In this document: positions 8,984 through 18,399 of the stretch, in pieces | How positions within the stretch are numbered: the first letter of the stretch is position 1 | How the letters are laid out: each line of letters starts with the position of its first letter | DNA from: Cytophagales bacterium WSM2-2 | GTDB taxonomy: Bacteria; Bacteroidota; Bacteroidia; Cytophagales; Cyclobacteriaceae | Assembly: GCA_015472025.1 (NCBI GenBank) | Contig: BNHL01000001.1 | Location: 1,523,501-1,587,500, forward strand | Direction of reading: 5' to 3' | Length of the DNA: 64,000 nt | Translations under genes and position numbers: made by a program | Notes under the pieces: generated by a model | The model's input: only the letters and a program-made list of their open reading frames with translations | Told to the model about the DNA's origin: nothing | Databases searched by the model: none

Positions 8984-10186
8984 ATGTGGGCGTGCCCCGG
9001 GGCAATATTTTTTTCTTTTCTCCTGATTTTTCTATCTATTGTTTGCTCTGGTCAATCCAAGCGCGATACCACTGTGATCCTGATATCTGATTTAGGTGTT
9101 CAGCTGGAGGCCACAGACGCAATGAACTACCTGTACAATTTTAAGTTCGATAAAGCCGAGGAACAGTTCCGGAGTTTCAAGCAAAAGTATCGTTGGCATC
9201 CATTGCCTTATTTTATGGTCGGCCTGGCCGAATGGTGGAAAATCATGCCCAACATGAAAGAGACCAAATACGATGAGAAATTTTTGATGTACATGGACAG
9301 CTCTATCCTGATCGCAGAAAATCTGTACAAGAAATTTCCAGAGTATAAAATTGAAGCGGCATTTTTCCTTGCAGCAGCGCATGGTTTTAAAGGCGAACTG
9401 CATTCTGATGTGGACCGGAAGAACTGGATGAAAGCAGCTGGAGAAGGAAAGGCTGCACTCAAGTATATGGATGTTTGTCGCGAGAAAAACACGTTAAGCC
9501 CCGAGTTGTTATTTGGCGATGCGCTGTACAATTATTTCAGGGAGTGGGTTCCGGAAAACTATAAATCACTAAAACCGATCTTTTGGCTCTTTCGCCATGG
9601 CGATAAGAAGCTCGGGCTCCAGCAACTTAAAGAGGTTTCATACAACGCGTTTTATACAAGAACGGAAGCAATGGTATGGTTGATGCGCATTCTCGCGAGC
9701 TACGAAAATGACGGGCAACGGGCCTTGCAGATTGCCGAATACCTGCACCAAACCTATCCCGACAATCCTTACTTCCACAGGTATTATGCACGGATGCTGT
9801 ACTCACAGGGAGTTCAGCCACAGGTTGAAATTCAGTCGAAACAAATATTGCAAAGAATCGACAGCGGAATGATCGGATACGAAGCAGTGAGTGGCAGATA
9901 TGCTTCCTTTTTCCTGGGACAGCTTAATGATTTCAAACGCAAATGGGACGAAGCAAAAAAATACTATTTACTGAGTGTGAAATATTCCGAGCAGGTTGGA
10001 GCTACTGATTCAGGGTATTATTTGTACTCGTTAATTGCTCTAGGTGAGATCGCTTCAAAGCAAGGAGATAAGGCATTGGCTAAAAAATACTTTCAGGAAG
10101 TGAAGAAAAAATCCGGACGGAAGGAAGAGGCTTATAAAGATGCTAAGGAGAGGCTGAAGAAACTGGAGAAGGCTAGCAAGGATTGA
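8984..10186 (+). CDS. Exported tetratricopeptide-repeat protein
   Basis: A 400-residue protein beginning at ATG 8984, where a signal peptide follows (MWACPGAIFFSFLLIFLSIV, then CSG). An upstream start at 8918 adds 22 basic residues and overlaps the divergent gene, so it is less likely. The Cys after the hydrophobic core could be a lipobox cysteine (IVCSG), which would make it a lipoprotein. The mature part is helical with TPR-like units, clearest at the C-terminus (ALGEIASKQGDKALAKKYFQ). It overlaps the next gene by four bases (TTGA), so the two are probably translationally coupled. Function is unknown; the coupling suggests a partner role for the membrane protein that follows. Confidence 0.65.
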   Translation: MWACPGAIFFSFLLIFLSIVCSGQSKRDTTVILISDLGVQLEATDAMNYLYNFKFDKAEEQFRSFKQKYRWHPLPYFMVGLAEWWKIMPNMKETKYDEKFLMYMDSSILIAENLYKKFPEYKIEAAFFLAAAHGFKGELHSDVDRKNWMKAAGEGKAALKYMDVCREKNTLSPELLFGDALYNYFREWVPENYKSLKPIFWLFRHGDKKLGLQQLKEVSYNAFYTRTEAMVWLMRILASYENDGQRALQIAEYLHQTYPDNPYFHRYYARMLYSQGVQPQVEIQSKQILQRIDSGMIGYEAVSGRYASFFLGQLNDFKRKWDEAKKYYLLSVKYSEQVGATDSGYYLYSLIALGEIASKQGDKALAKKYFQEVKKKSGRKEEAYKDAKERLKKLEKASKD

Positions 10187-11544
10187 GGAAACAATGGTTT
10201 ACTTTTGTTTTTAGCAAAGCAAAACCTGTGGAAGCCCGTGACCTCATAGTTACTCCGATAATTTTATGTCTTGTTTATCTGGTGGCTTTTATTGTCAGAC
10301 CTTATGTCACAGATCAAATCAACAGGGGGTACTTTATTCCTGCACTCACTGTTCGGATAGTCGGGGCACTCGCTGTGGGTTTTATTTATCAGTTTTACTA
10401 CGATGGGGGGGACACATATAACTATCACACTTATGGAAGCCGAATCATTTGGAAAGCATTTACTGAATTTCCTTGGTTAGGACTTAAATTACTCCTTCAT
10501 ACCGATTCTGTTGGGGGGTACGAGTATTCTTCCAAAATCTTATTCTATGCGGATCCCTCCTCCTTTTCAATTGTTCAACTGGCTGCTTTATTCGACTTAA
10601 TTACTTTTTCTTCGTATTCCGCGACCGCTGTCCTGTTTGCTGTGATTGGATTTTTAGGTTCATGGCTGATGTTTCTTACTTTTTATGATTTGTTCCCTCA
10701 TCTTCATAAATGGATAGCCTATTCTGTGTTCTTCATTCCATCGGTATTGTTTTGGGGCTCCGGCATACTGAAGGACACCGTCACGATCTCATGCGTTGGA
10801 ATGGTTTTGAATTCAGCATATCATCTCTTTATAAAAAAAAGACTGTCAATCAGTAGGCTCCTCTTGCTGTTGATTTCCATGTTTATTTTGTATAAAATAA
10901 AGATCTATATTTTGCTGACCTTAATTCCATCAATCATACTTTGGGTCTTTTTTGAAAACCTCCTGCTCGTTCGGAATAAAATTATTCGTGGCTTTGCCGC
11001 GCCTATGGTGGTGGTTATAGCTTCTTCTCTTGCAGTGGTAGCTGCTATTAAAGCGGGTGAAGACAATCCTAAATATTCTTATTCTAAAATTGCGGAAACC
11101 GCCAAAACCACTGCCTACGACATCCGATATTGGTCAGGTAAAGGTTCGGGTTCCGGATATTCACTGGGTGATCTTGATGGAACTTTTGGTTCCATGTTTA
11201 AACTAGCTCCAAGTGCTGTTGTTGTAACACTCTTTCGCCCATACTTATGGGAAATCAACAATCCATTAATGCTTTTATCTGCCATTGAAGCATTATTTTT
11301 CCTGGGGTTTTTGTTATATGTCGTTGTCAAAAGCAACTTCTTCTTTATTAGAACCCTCACCAACCCAACAGTGGTTTTCTGCCTTTCCTTCTCTCTTATA
11401 TTTGCATTTGCTGTTGGGGTTTCTACTTATAATTTTGGATCCTTAGTCCGGTATAAAATCCCAATCCTTCCATTCTTTACTATGGCGTTGGTCCTAATTA
11501 ACGATCTGGCAAATCAGCAAAAGCGTGCGCTGACACAGCGTTAG
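10183..11544 (+). CDS. Unknown multi-pass membrane protein, possible glycan polymerase or GT-C-like
   Basis: A 453-residue protein with about ten hydrophobic helices. Translation begins at TTG 10183, whose last two bases form part of the TGA stop of the upstream gene; there is no in-frame ATG near the start. An early loop has an acidic and aromatic stretch (FYYDGGDTYNYHTYG), similar in style to the external loops of polysaccharide polymerases and GT-C transferases, and a cytoplasmic-looking basic loop lies near residue 225. I cannot assign a family. Its place at the edge of the polysaccharide locus makes a role in surface-glycan assembly plausible, but this is context only. Its stop overlaps the stop of the convergent glycosyltransferase gene. 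Confidence 0.6.
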   Translation: MRKQWFTFVFSKAKPVEARDLIVTPIILCLVYLVAFIVRPYVTDQINRGYFIPALTVRIVGALAVGFIYQFYYDGGDTYNYHTYGSRIIWKAFTEFPWLGLKLLLHTDSVGGYEYSSKILFYADPSSFSIVQLAALFDLITFSSYSATAVLFAVIGFLGSWLMFLTFYDLFPHLHKWIAYSVFFIPSVLFWGSGILKDTVTISCVGMVLNSAYHLFIKKRLSISRLLLLLISMFILYKIKIYILLTLIPSIILWVFFENLLLVRNKIIRGFAAPMVVVIASSLAVVAAIKAGEDNPKYSYSKIAETAKTTAYDIRYWSGKGSGSGYSLGDLDGTFGSMFKLAPSAVVVTLFRPYLWEINNPLMLLSAIEALFFLGFLLYVVVKSNFFFIRTLTNPTVVFCLSFSLIFAFAVGVSTYNFGSLVRYKIPILPFFTMALVLINDLANQQKRALTQR

Positions 11545-12617
11545 GTAAAAAGTTTTAAAAAAGTATTTGTATTGGATTGAACGGAATAATTCTTCTCCAC
11601 AATTTTTTTCCCGGCTGCTCCTATCTGTGCTCTGAGTGCACTATTATCAATCAGCAGACAAAGCGTCTCAAACCACTGCTCTGTATCCTCTGCCAAAAAA
11701 CCCGTTACACCATGTTCAATAATTGTTGTATTAACACCGACAGGTGAAACTATGGCCGGTATTTCAAGAGCCATATATTGAAGAGCCTTAAAACCGCATT
11801 TTCCCTTTGACCACTCGTCATCAGGCAGCGGCATAACGCCAATATCAAGTTGTGCTAAATCGGAAATTTCAGTTTCCAGTGACCACTTCTTAAAATGACA
11901 CCGAGATAGCTTAACGTCTGGAGTCTGATCTGCGATGACCCACACCTCGCATTGTGGATATTTATCTTCTATACGCTGGAGCGCAGGCTCGATTTCTTTG
12001 AGGTATTTTAGCGTGCTGTGAGAGCCAGTCCATCCGATAATTATTCGCCCGTCTTCTCGAGGTTTGGCCTGCATGGGCAAGCAATGAACGTGTTCCAAAT
12101 CGATAGTTGTTGGATTGACAACTACTCGATCATTAAACTGTTTCGCAAAAGCCGCGAGGTATTGATTACCCGCACTAACCTTATAACTCCATTGGCATAT
12201 TTGACTAATCTTTCCCCTGTTGCGAATCCTCTTTTCTATCCACCCCTCATTCGTTTTGTCCGTGATCCAAATCGCATCATCGAAATCATAAATGATTTTT
12301 CTTTTTAAAATTCTTCCAATGATCCATTCTGTCACTGGTGGACCTACCGGGCCAGCTTCCCTGTGTATAAAGACAAAATCATACTTCAGAGCTTCAACAC
12401 AAACTATGCTGCGCCTGATAAAACCTCCAAGTAAGATCAGAATCTTTGACAAATACCTTCCAGGCTCAAAAAAAAACTTATAGTTTTTAGATTTAAAGAA
12501 TGGCTTGAGTTTATATTGAATGTGACTTTGAGCCAACGACTTAAAATACTGTTCAAAGCGAAAACGCTGTGAAGGAGCTTCATTTAAAGGATACGGAACA
12601 AGAAAAAGGATTTTCAT
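11541..12617 (-). CDS. Glycosyltransferase, GT4-like (GT-B fold)
   Basis: A 358-residue protein with the two-domain GT-B layout. The N-terminal half holds FIHREAGPVGPP and YDFDDAIW motifs typical of a subfamily of Bacteroidota GT4 enzymes. The C-terminal half has the nucleotide-sugar site, with IIGWTGSHSTLKYL near residue 195 and KCGFKALQYMALEIPAIVS near 270, where the usual acidic residue of the E-x7-E motif is replaced. It is divergently transcribed from the ABC permease gene and is the only minus-strand gene of the polysaccharide locus. Its stop (TTA read in reverse, 11541-11543) overlaps the stop of the convergent membrane-protein gene by two bases. Donor and acceptor are unknown. Confidence 0.8.
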   Translation of the reverse strand: MKILFLVPYPLNEAPSQRFRFEQYFKSLAQSHIQYKLKPFFKSKNYKFFFEPGRYLSKILILLGGFIRRSIVCVEALKYDFVFIHREAGPVGPPVTEWIIGRILKRKIIYDFDDAIWITDKTNEGWIEKRIRNRGKISQICQWSYKVSAGNQYLAAFAKQFNDRVVVNPTTIDLEHVHCLPMQAKPREDGRIIIGWTGSHSTLKYLKEIEPALQRIEDKYPQCEVWVIADQTPDVKLSRCHFKKWSLETEISDLAQLDIGVMPLPDDEWSKGKCGFKALQYMALEIPAIVSPVGVNTTIIEHGVTGFLAEDTEQWFETLCLLIDNSALRAQIGAAGKKIVEKNYSVQSNTNTFLKLFT

Positions 12618-12675
12618 AGTATCTTGAGCACAAAATTGCTGAATCTGAAATTAATTTCCTTCTTCATACCAAACC

Positions 12676-13503
12676 ATGAACGAACCTATCGAGTATAAAA
12701 TAGAACCGAGCAGTGGAAAATTCCTGGAGTGGAACGAATTGTGGCGCTACCGCGAACTATTTTATTTTTTTACTTGGAGGGATATCAAGATCAAATACAA
12801 GCAAACCGTACTAGGTTTCTTATGGGCGATTCTTCAGCCACTGTTTATGATGATCGTCTTCACTTTCTTTTTTGGGCGAGCCTTAAATATACCGTCTCAA
12901 AATCTTCCATACCCGGTCTACGTATTTTCGGGGCTCGCCATCTGGAATTTGTTTTCATCTGGGCTCACCAGCGCCTCGAACAGTATGGTGAACAATGCTC
13001 TCATCATAAAAAAAATTTACTTCCCCAGACTGATTATCCCGGTCTCTTCCATTCTGGTGGCTTTTTTCGATTTTTTGATGGCCTTTGCATTATTGGCCGG
13101 GCTATTGGTATACTACTGGCAATCCGTTGCCTGGGATGCGCTTTTTCTTTGGCCACTAGCTATTCTCATTACACTTCTCGCAACACTGGGCTTGGGTTCC
13201 TGGATTGCGGCACTCAACGTGAAGTATCGCGATTTTCGTTATGTGATTCCCTTTTTAGTGCAAGCACTTTTCTTTCTGACTCCGGTGATTTACCCTATTA
13301 CTTTGCTCAGATATCCAGTGTTACAATACGTCCTGGCTTGCTCTCCCATGTATGCGGCTATTGAATTTTTTAGATACCCGCTTACAGGTATTCCCCCCAA
13401 CGTTTACTTCATTGGTCTTAGCCTGCTTTCAGGGACAATCATGTTATTTGTGGGAGTTCTTTATTTTAAAAAAACCGAGGACTTTTTTGCAGATTTTGCC
13501 TAG
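12676..13503 (+). CDS. wzm: ABC-2 type polysaccharide exporter permease (Wzm-like)
   Basis: A 275-residue inner-membrane permease. It has an N-terminal amphipathic segment (LWRYRELFYFFTWRDIKIKY), the typical lead-in of O-antigen and teichoic-acid ABC-2 permeases, followed by six hydrophobic segments. The family motif IKYKQTVLGFLWAILQPL is present near residue 40. The ATPase gene starts at the very next base after its stop. Together they would export an undecaprenyl-linked polysaccharide across the inner membrane. It opens the long plus-strand polysaccharide run; the 58-base spacer to the divergent gene must hold its promoter, but no exact TAnnTTTG box is seen there. Confidence 0.9.
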   Translation: MNEPIEYKIEPSSGKFLEWNELWRYRELFYFFTWRDIKIKYKQTVLGFLWAILQPLFMMIVFTFFFGRALNIPSQNLPYPVYVFSGLAIWNLFSSGLTSASNSMVNNALIIKKIYFPRLIIPVSSILVAFFDFLMAFALLAGLLVYYWQSVAWDALFLWPLAILITLLATLGLGSWIAALNVKYRDFRYVIPFLVQALFFLTPVIYPITLLRYPVLQYVLACSPMYAAIEFFRYPLTGIPPNVYFIGLSLLSGTIMLFVGVLYFKKTEDFFADFA

Positions 13504-14664
13504 ATGAAACCGATCCTGGAAGTACGAAAGATTGGGAAAAAATACCGTATTAAACACCGGCTGGATGGTTACTTAAACTTACGTGAGCGCCTGATGGGCG
13601 TTTTCAAATTTGATCGAGTTGAGACTGAAGACTTCTGGGCATTGAATGATGTTTCATTTGACATTCTGCAAGGAGAATCTATTGGCATTATTGGTAGAAA
13701 CGGAGCGGGGAAGTCGACATTATTGAAGATCCTCTCCAGAATTACACCCCCGACAACTGGACATGTGGTTTCCCGTGGGCGAATCGCAAGCCTGCTTGAG
13801 GTGGGAACTGGATTTCACCCAGAACTCACTGGTCGCGAAAATATTTTTTTCAATGGCTCCTTGCTGGGTATGAAACGTAAGGAAATTGATGTAAAATTTG
13901 ATGAGATCGTTGACTTCAGTGGAGTTGCAAAATTCTTAGACACGCCTTTGAAGCACTACTCAAGCGGTATGCAGCTTCGTCTTGCATTTGCTGTCGCGGC
14001 TCATCTCGATCCGGAGATTCTTATCATTGACGAAGTACTTGCTGTGGGCGATGCCGAATTTCAAAAAAAGTGCCTGGGTAAAATGGAAGATGTGACAAAG
14101 AGTGGAAGAACAGTTTTATTTGTAAGCCACAACCTTGGAGCTATCAGCAGCCTATGTACGAAATCTATTTTAATGGAGAGCGGTAAGATTCGGGAAATTG
14201 CAAAGACCAGCCATGTGATTTCACTTTATAATCAGGATTTTGCTCAACTCAATCTGGTCAGGTTTGATCATCCCATCATTAAATCAGCTGAGGCCAGGTC
14301 ATCCGCAGATGGATTAGTAATTGATATAAACTATCGGACAGAAACTACAAACCCGATCTATGTCGGGTTTGTAGTATCCGATCAGTTTGGTGGCAAAGTT
14401 TTTGGAACTAATCCACGAATAGCTGAATACCAACTGCCCTCAGAAGTTGCACGTGAAGGGAAAGCCCGCATTAACATCACCAGCCCCAAGCTACGTGACG
14501 GGAATTACAAAATATCGCTTTGGGCCGGTGACGCATACCAAGATTTTTTTCATCAAAACGACTGTCTCTCTATCAATGTTGCAGGAATGGTCAACTCAAA
14601 AATTATGATTGAGCCTTCCGTCATTGGATCGGTCGTTCCTGAAGTAAGTTGGGATTTCTTATGA
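13504..14664 (+). CDS. wzt: ABC polysaccharide exporter ATPase with C-terminal glycan-binding domain (Wzt-like)
   Basis: A 386-residue ATPase. Walker A is GRNGAGKS at residues 64-71, the signature is SSGMQ near 153-157 and Walker B is ILIIDE at 172-177, in the order of a complete nucleotide-binding domain. About 120 residues follow (roughly 260-386) with alternating beta strands, matching the Wzt C-terminal domain. In the E. coli O8/O9a systems that domain recognises the capped non-reducing end of the polymer. The gene follows the permease with no spacer. The presence of this domain suggests that export depends on a terminal modification, and the next gene is a methyltransferase that could make it (inference). 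Confidence 0.92.
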   Translation: MKPILEVRKIGKKYRIKHRLDGYLNLRERLMGVFKFDRVETEDFWALNDVSFDILQGESIGIIGRNGAGKSTLLKILSRITPPTTGHVVSRGRIASLLEVGTGFHPELTGRENIFFNGSLLGMKRKEIDVKFDEIVDFSGVAKFLDTPLKHYSSGMQLRLAFAVAAHLDPEILIIDEVLAVGDAEFQKKCLGKMEDVTKSGRTVLFVSHNLGAISSLCTKSILMESGKIREIAKTSHVISLYNQDFAQLNLVRFDHPIIKSAEARSSADGLVIDINYRTETTNPIYVGFVVSDQFGGKVFGTNPRIAEYQLPSEVAREGKARINITSPKLRDGNYKISLWAGDAYQDFFHQNDCLSINVAGMVNSKIMIEPSVIGSVVPEVSWDFL

Positions 14665-14684
14665 AGTTCTATAGACGCTAAACG

Positions 14685-15407
14685 ATGAGCTATATCCATA
14701 CTGAAAAGATTCACAATTTCGAGGCTGCTCGCATAGTTGTTCCGTTCTTAATGGAAATCATCGCACCTAAGAGCTTGCTGGATGTTGGGTGTGGATTAGG
14801 TACCTGGCTTAAAGTCTTCGAAGAGCACGGTATAATTGATATCTTAGGTCTTGATGGTAATTACATCAACAAAAATCAACTCAAAATTTCTCTTGATAAA
14901 TGGAAGCCGGTCGATCTCAATCAGCCGTTTGATTTAAAAAGGAAATTTGACCTTGTGATTTGCCTGGAGGTAGTAGAGCATCTTACTAAGTCCGCATCAG
15001 ATTTCATAATTGATTCATTGGTTTGTCATTCGAATACCATTCTATTTTCTGCGGCAATTCCAGGGCAAGGTGGACAGGGGCATGTTAATGAACAATGGTT
15101 GACCTACTGGCAGCGGGAATTTGAAAAAAGAGGTTATAAGCTTTGCGATATTTTGCGCTCACGTTTCTGGAATGACTCCACGATAGAAGTTTGGTACCGG
15201 CAAAACATGGTGATTTTTTATAAAGAAAATCCGATACTGGATGACCTTCGAACAAAGGCTACAGTGCCAGTGAATCTTGTCCATCCGGAGTTGTTTTCAT
15301 TTTATTATGGTTTATCACGCAGAGTAGAAATGTTTGAGCGCGGAGAGGTCGGTATCAGCATCGCATTCAAATCGCTTATCAGAGCAATTGCCAGAAAATT
15401 CAAATAG
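14685..15407 (+). CDS. SAM-dependent methyltransferase of the polysaccharide locus
   Basis: A 240-residue protein with a class I SAM fold: motif I LLDVGCGLGTWLKVF near residue 33, an acidic ribose-binding region (ILGLDGNYI) and FDLVICLEVVEHL near residue 88. The middle motif AAIPGQGGQGHVNEQW is characteristic of a methyltransferase group common in glycan clusters. It lies 20 bases after the Wzt-like ATPase gene and its stop is directly followed by the ATG of the next glycosyltransferase. A sugar O-methylation role, possibly capping the chain end for recognition by Wzt, is inferred from position only. Confidence 0.75.
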   Translation: MSYIHTEKIHNFEAARIVVPFLMEIIAPKSLLDVGCGLGTWLKVFEEHGIIDILGLDGNYINKNQLKISLDKWKPVDLNQPFDLKRKFDLVICLEVVEHLTKSASDFIIDSLVCHSNTILFSAAIPGQGGQGHVNEQWLTYWQREFEKRGYKLCDILRSRFWNDSTIEVWYRQNMVIFYKENPILDDLRTKATVPVNLVHPELFSFYYGLSRRVEMFERGEVGISIAFKSLIRAIARKFK

Positions 15408-16403
15408 ATGCCTTGGATTTCTGTCATCATGCCGGTTTTCAATGCCGAGGATTTTTTAGAAGACGCTATTCAAAGTATTCTCGATCAGAGTTTTGCCGAT
15501 TTTGAGTTTTTAATCTTCAATGACGGATCTACTGACAGATCCTTAGAGATTATTAATTCATTTAAAGATCCCAGGATCATTCTTTTTGATAGTCCGAGAA
15601 ATTTTGGTTACGTCAAGTGGTTAAACGAGGGAATCAAAAAAGCAAAGGGTAAGTACATCGCTCGCATTGATGCCGATGATATTGCTGATCACAATCGCTT
15701 GGACAAGCAATATCAATTTATGGAGTCCAATCCAGAATACATAATTTGTGGAAGCAACTACAGAATCATCGGAGATCGAAGTGTAAGCAATCTCCCGTTG
15801 GAAGATTCTGACATCCGTTTGCGAATGCTTCGAATAACTCCCTTCTGTCACCCCTCGGTGATGCTACGTACTTCTGTGTTGCACGAGTACTCCATTTTTT
15901 ACAATTCCGAGCATATGCCTTCAGAGGACCATGAAATGTGGGTATTTCTTTCTGATTATGGCAAGTTCAAAAACCTGCCCGAACCGCTCCTCTACTATCG
16001 AGTCCACCAATCCAACATTAGCCTTAAAGCACGTACTGAAAAGCAGCTGCAAAATTTGGTGGACGCGCAACTACTTTATATTGAAAAGTTTTTTGTGAAT
16101 CTACAGTTACCACATGGTGCTCCTAAGTCTCTTCATCGATTATTCTTTGCAGAACGAGCTTTTTCAAAATTTGAATTGCGGGAGTGCGGAGAACTCGTAG
16201 ATCAAATCATTAAAAAAAAATCAACCTACCCTGCGCCAACAGTATCCGTTCATCAATTTTTGGGCGACACTTTTTTTTACCGCTGTACAACGTCTACTTC
16301 AATCGGCCTTCAATCCTTCATTCTAGCCAATCGTTATCCCTGGGTAAAAACCTCATTCTTCAACAGGACCAAGCTTTTGATCAAGGCTCTTTTGAGGCAT
16401 TGA
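15408..16403 (+). CDS. Glycosyltransferase family 2
   Basis: A 331-residue GT-A enzyme. The N-terminal motif WISVIMPVFNAEDFLEDAIQ and the aspartate-containing FLIFNDGSTD lead to the metal-binding DADD motif near residue 87 (IARIDADDIA). A second part, GHMPSEDHEMW-like (HMPSEDHEMWVFL), holds the catalytic-base region near residue 170. The C-terminal third lacks obvious membrane helices, so the enzyme is cytosolic or peripheral. Its ATG directly follows the stop of the methyltransferase gene, and it ends 22 bases before the asnB-like gene. Donor and linkage cannot be inferred. Confidence 0.85.
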   Translation: MPWISVIMPVFNAEDFLEDAIQSILDQSFADFEFLIFNDGSTDRSLEIINSFKDPRIILFDSPRNFGYVKWLNEGIKKAKGKYIARIDADDIADHNRLDKQYQFMESNPEYIICGSNYRIIGDRSVSNLPLEDSDIRLRMLRITPFCHPSVMLRTSVLHEYSIFYNSEHMPSEDHEMWVFLSDYGKFKNLPEPLLYYRVHQSNISLKARTEKQLQNLVDAQLLYIEKFFVNLQLPHGAPKSLHRLFFAERAFSKFELRECGELVDQIIKKKSTYPAPTVSVHQFLGDTFFYRCTTSTSIGLQSFILANRYPWVKTSFFNRTKLLIKALLRH

Positions 16404-16422
16404 TATAAAAAGAATATTTTTG
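16391..16422 (+). promoter_or_regulatory. Promoter: TTTG, 20 bases, TATTTTTG
   Basis: The -33 element TTTG (16391-16394) and an exact -7 box TATTTTTG (16415-16422) are separated by 20 bases, fitting the Bacteroidota consensus TTTG-N17-23-TAnnTTTG. The box ends three bases before the ATG of the first asparagine-synthase gene. The predicted transcript therefore begins at or beside the start codon. Confidence 0.45.
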
Positions 16423-16425
16423 TTT

Positions 16426-18270
16426 ATGTGTGGCATATTGGGAGCTATTGGTGAGGTGGCCGATCATTCATTTGAAGAAGGCCTGATTAGAATATCCCAT
16501 CGCGGACCCGATGGTTCTTCCACCTGGAAGGACGAATCAGCGTTTGTACGTCTTGGACATCGCAGACTGGCAATCATCGATCTCACCGAGATGGGCAAAC
16601 AACCTATGACGGTGGGTCCGCTGACAATAACCTTCAACGGAGAAATCTACAACTACCTGGAAATTCGAAAAGAGCTGGAAGCGCTCGGTCATCGGTTTGC
16701 ATCCCACTCTGATACGGAAGTAATTCTCAGCGCATTTCTTCAATGGGGTGAGAAATGCTTGCTGAAGTTTAATGGAATGTGGGCTTTTGCTATATGGAAC
16801 AGTGAAAGTAAAACGCTTTTCTTATCAAGAGACAGGTTTGGTGTGAAGCCCCTTTTTTATAGTCTTAGGTCCGATAGACTGGTATTTGGTTCTGAAATGA
16901 AAGCGCTGACTCCCATGTTAGGTCAGGTGAATGTACATCCGGAATTTACTTGGTTCGTAAACAATATCCACAATTATGAAACTACTGATCGCTGTCTGAT
17001 CAAAGAAGTTCTCCGGTTCCCTGCTGGCCATTATGCATATTGGAAACCTGGTGAACTGAAAATGGATGCAAAGCGATTCTGGAATACTCTTGATCATCTG
17101 CTAGAGCCTGAAAAAAAATATGAGGATCAGGTTGCCCACTTTCAGGATTTATTTTTCGATGCGTGTAAAATCAGAATGCGTTCGGATGTAAAAATTGGAA
17201 CCGCATTAAGTGGAGGGTTGGATTCTAGTTCAGTAGCAGCAGCCATGCATCAATTGAGTCGGCAACAAAATGATGGCACTTTTCAACGGAATTGGCAGAA
17301 CGCTTTTGTCGCTGTATTTCCGGGCACACCTTTGGATGAGAAAATTTATGCGGAAGAAATTATTAAGTCTTTTTCACTAAACGGTTTCTATTTTGAAATA
17401 GATCCGGTCAAAGGCATTGAAAAACTTAATGATTATTTATGGTATTTTGAAGAGTTGTTCCTCACTAGCCCGATTCCGATGATAGACATCTACCGAGGCA
17501 TAAAACAACAGGGAGTATCAGTGAGTCTTGACGGTCACGGTGCTGATGAGCTATTTTCGGGTTATGGAACCATGCTCTTGAACGCTATCAAAGACAATCC
17601 TTTCAAATTGAAATCTATAAAAGAAGTTATTTCAACTTACAAGAGTACTTATGGGATTGACCGATCGGATTTTACTGTCTGGGTTGATGGATTCGCTGGC
17701 AAAAAAAAATTGTTATATCATTATTTTTCGAAGCTCTTCAATTTTGAAGAGGATGACCAACTCGTAAAACAACTGGGGCATTTTAATGCGACTCTATATA
17801 GAGAGTTTCATTCTTTTATTTTGCCCACCTTATTGCGAAACTACGACCGTTATTCAATGGCCGCTGGAGTCGAAGTACGAATGCCTTTTATGGATTACCG
17901 ATTAGTATCCTACTGTTTTTCGTTGCCTTGGACAAGTAAGTTGAGGAACGGCTTTACCAAATCGATTTTAAGAGACGCCATGATTGGCATATTGCCCGAG
18001 AAAATCGCAAGGAGGAAATCAAAAGTGGGTTTTGGGACTCCATTCACACATTGGCTCACTGGCCCTTGGAAAGAATACATACTGGATACAATCCAGTCAC
18101 AGGATTTTAAAAATTCGCAGGTTATAAATGCTTCACAAGTAACGAGAACAGTTCAACAGTTTTATAAAAAACCTGCTCCTTCGTGGGAAGATGGTAATAT
18201 CGTTTGGGAAAGTTTGATGCCGTATTTTTGGGAAATTGCTTTCTTTAAAAAATTAAATTACGTTCAATGA
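16426..18270 (+). CDS. asnB: Glutamine-hydrolysing asparagine synthase-like amidotransferase (copy 1)
   Basis: A 614-residue class II amidotransferase. I start at ATG 16426 because Cys2 must follow the removed methionine (MCGILGAIG); a TTG two codons upstream would bury it. The glutaminase domain (about 1-200) has ISHRGPDGSSTW and FNGEIYNY. The synthetase domain has the PP-loop SGGLDSSSVA near residue 263 and DGHGADELFSGYG near 370. Next to glycosyltransferases, such enzymes often amidate sugar carboxylates rather than make asparagine, so the substrate may be a uronic acid. A second, diverged copy lies at 23991. A promoter box abuts the start codon. Confidence 0.88.
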   Translation: MCGILGAIGEVADHSFEEGLIRISHRGPDGSSTWKDESAFVRLGHRRLAIIDLTEMGKQPMTVGPLTITFNGEIYNYLEIRKELEALGHRFASHSDTEVILSAFLQWGEKCLLKFNGMWAFAIWNSESKTLFLSRDRFGVKPLFYSLRSDRLVFGSEMKALTPMLGQVNVHPEFTWFVNNIHNYETTDRCLIKEVLRFPAGHYAYWKPGELKMDAKRFWNTLDHLLEPEKKYEDQVAHFQDLFFDACKIRMRSDVKIGTALSGGLDSSSVAAAMHQLSRQQNDGTFQRNWQNAFVAVFPGTPLDEKIYAEEIIKSFSLNGFYFEIDPVKGIEKLNDYLWYFEELFLTSPIPMIDIYRGIKQQGVSVSLDGHGADELFSGYGTMLLNAIKDNPFKLKSIKEVISTYKSTYGIDRSDFTVWVDGFAGKKKLLYHYFSKLFNFEEDDQLVKQLGHFNATLYREFHSFILPTLLRNYDRYSMAAGVEVRMPFMDYRLVSYCFSLPWTSKLRNGFTKSILRDAMIGILPEKIARRKSKVGFGTPFTHWLTGPWKEYILDTIQSQDFKNSQVINASQVTRTVQQFYKKPAPSWEDGNIVWESLMPYFWEIAFFKKLNYVQ

Positions 18271-18271
18271 T

Positions 18272-18293
18272 CACATCTCTTTTTAAAGATGTG
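18272..18293. other. Hairpin after the first asnB-like gene
   Basis: CACATCT, eight-base loop, AGATGTG, immediately after the stop at 18270. There is no good T-tract behind it, so termination would be weak. The rest of the 129-base spacer shows nothing but a strong Shine-Dalgarno near its end. Confidence 0.35.
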
Positions 18294-18383
18294 TTGAATT
18301 ATGTTCATGCCTTAATATCAAGTGCGAATTGATAATAAAAGAAACTATTACTATTTAGAGCCTATAGACATAAATTGTTCGTT

Positions 18384-18389
18384 GGAGGA
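18384..18389 (+). promoter_or_regulatory. Strong Shine-Dalgarno GGAGGA with a tiny upstream ORF
   Basis: GGAGGA lies ten bases before the ATG at 18400. Such a site is unusual for Bacteroidota, which rarely use Shine-Dalgarno pairing. An ATG directly behind it opens a six-codon frame (MLTYER, then stop) that overlaps the real start. Confidence 0.45.
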
Positions 18390-18399
18390 ATGTTAACTT

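Noticed and set aside
12729..13364. A 211-residue open frame on the plus strand inside the Wzm-like gene
   Set aside because: It is out of frame with a clearly conserved permease, has no family motif and no start signal, so it is a shadow.
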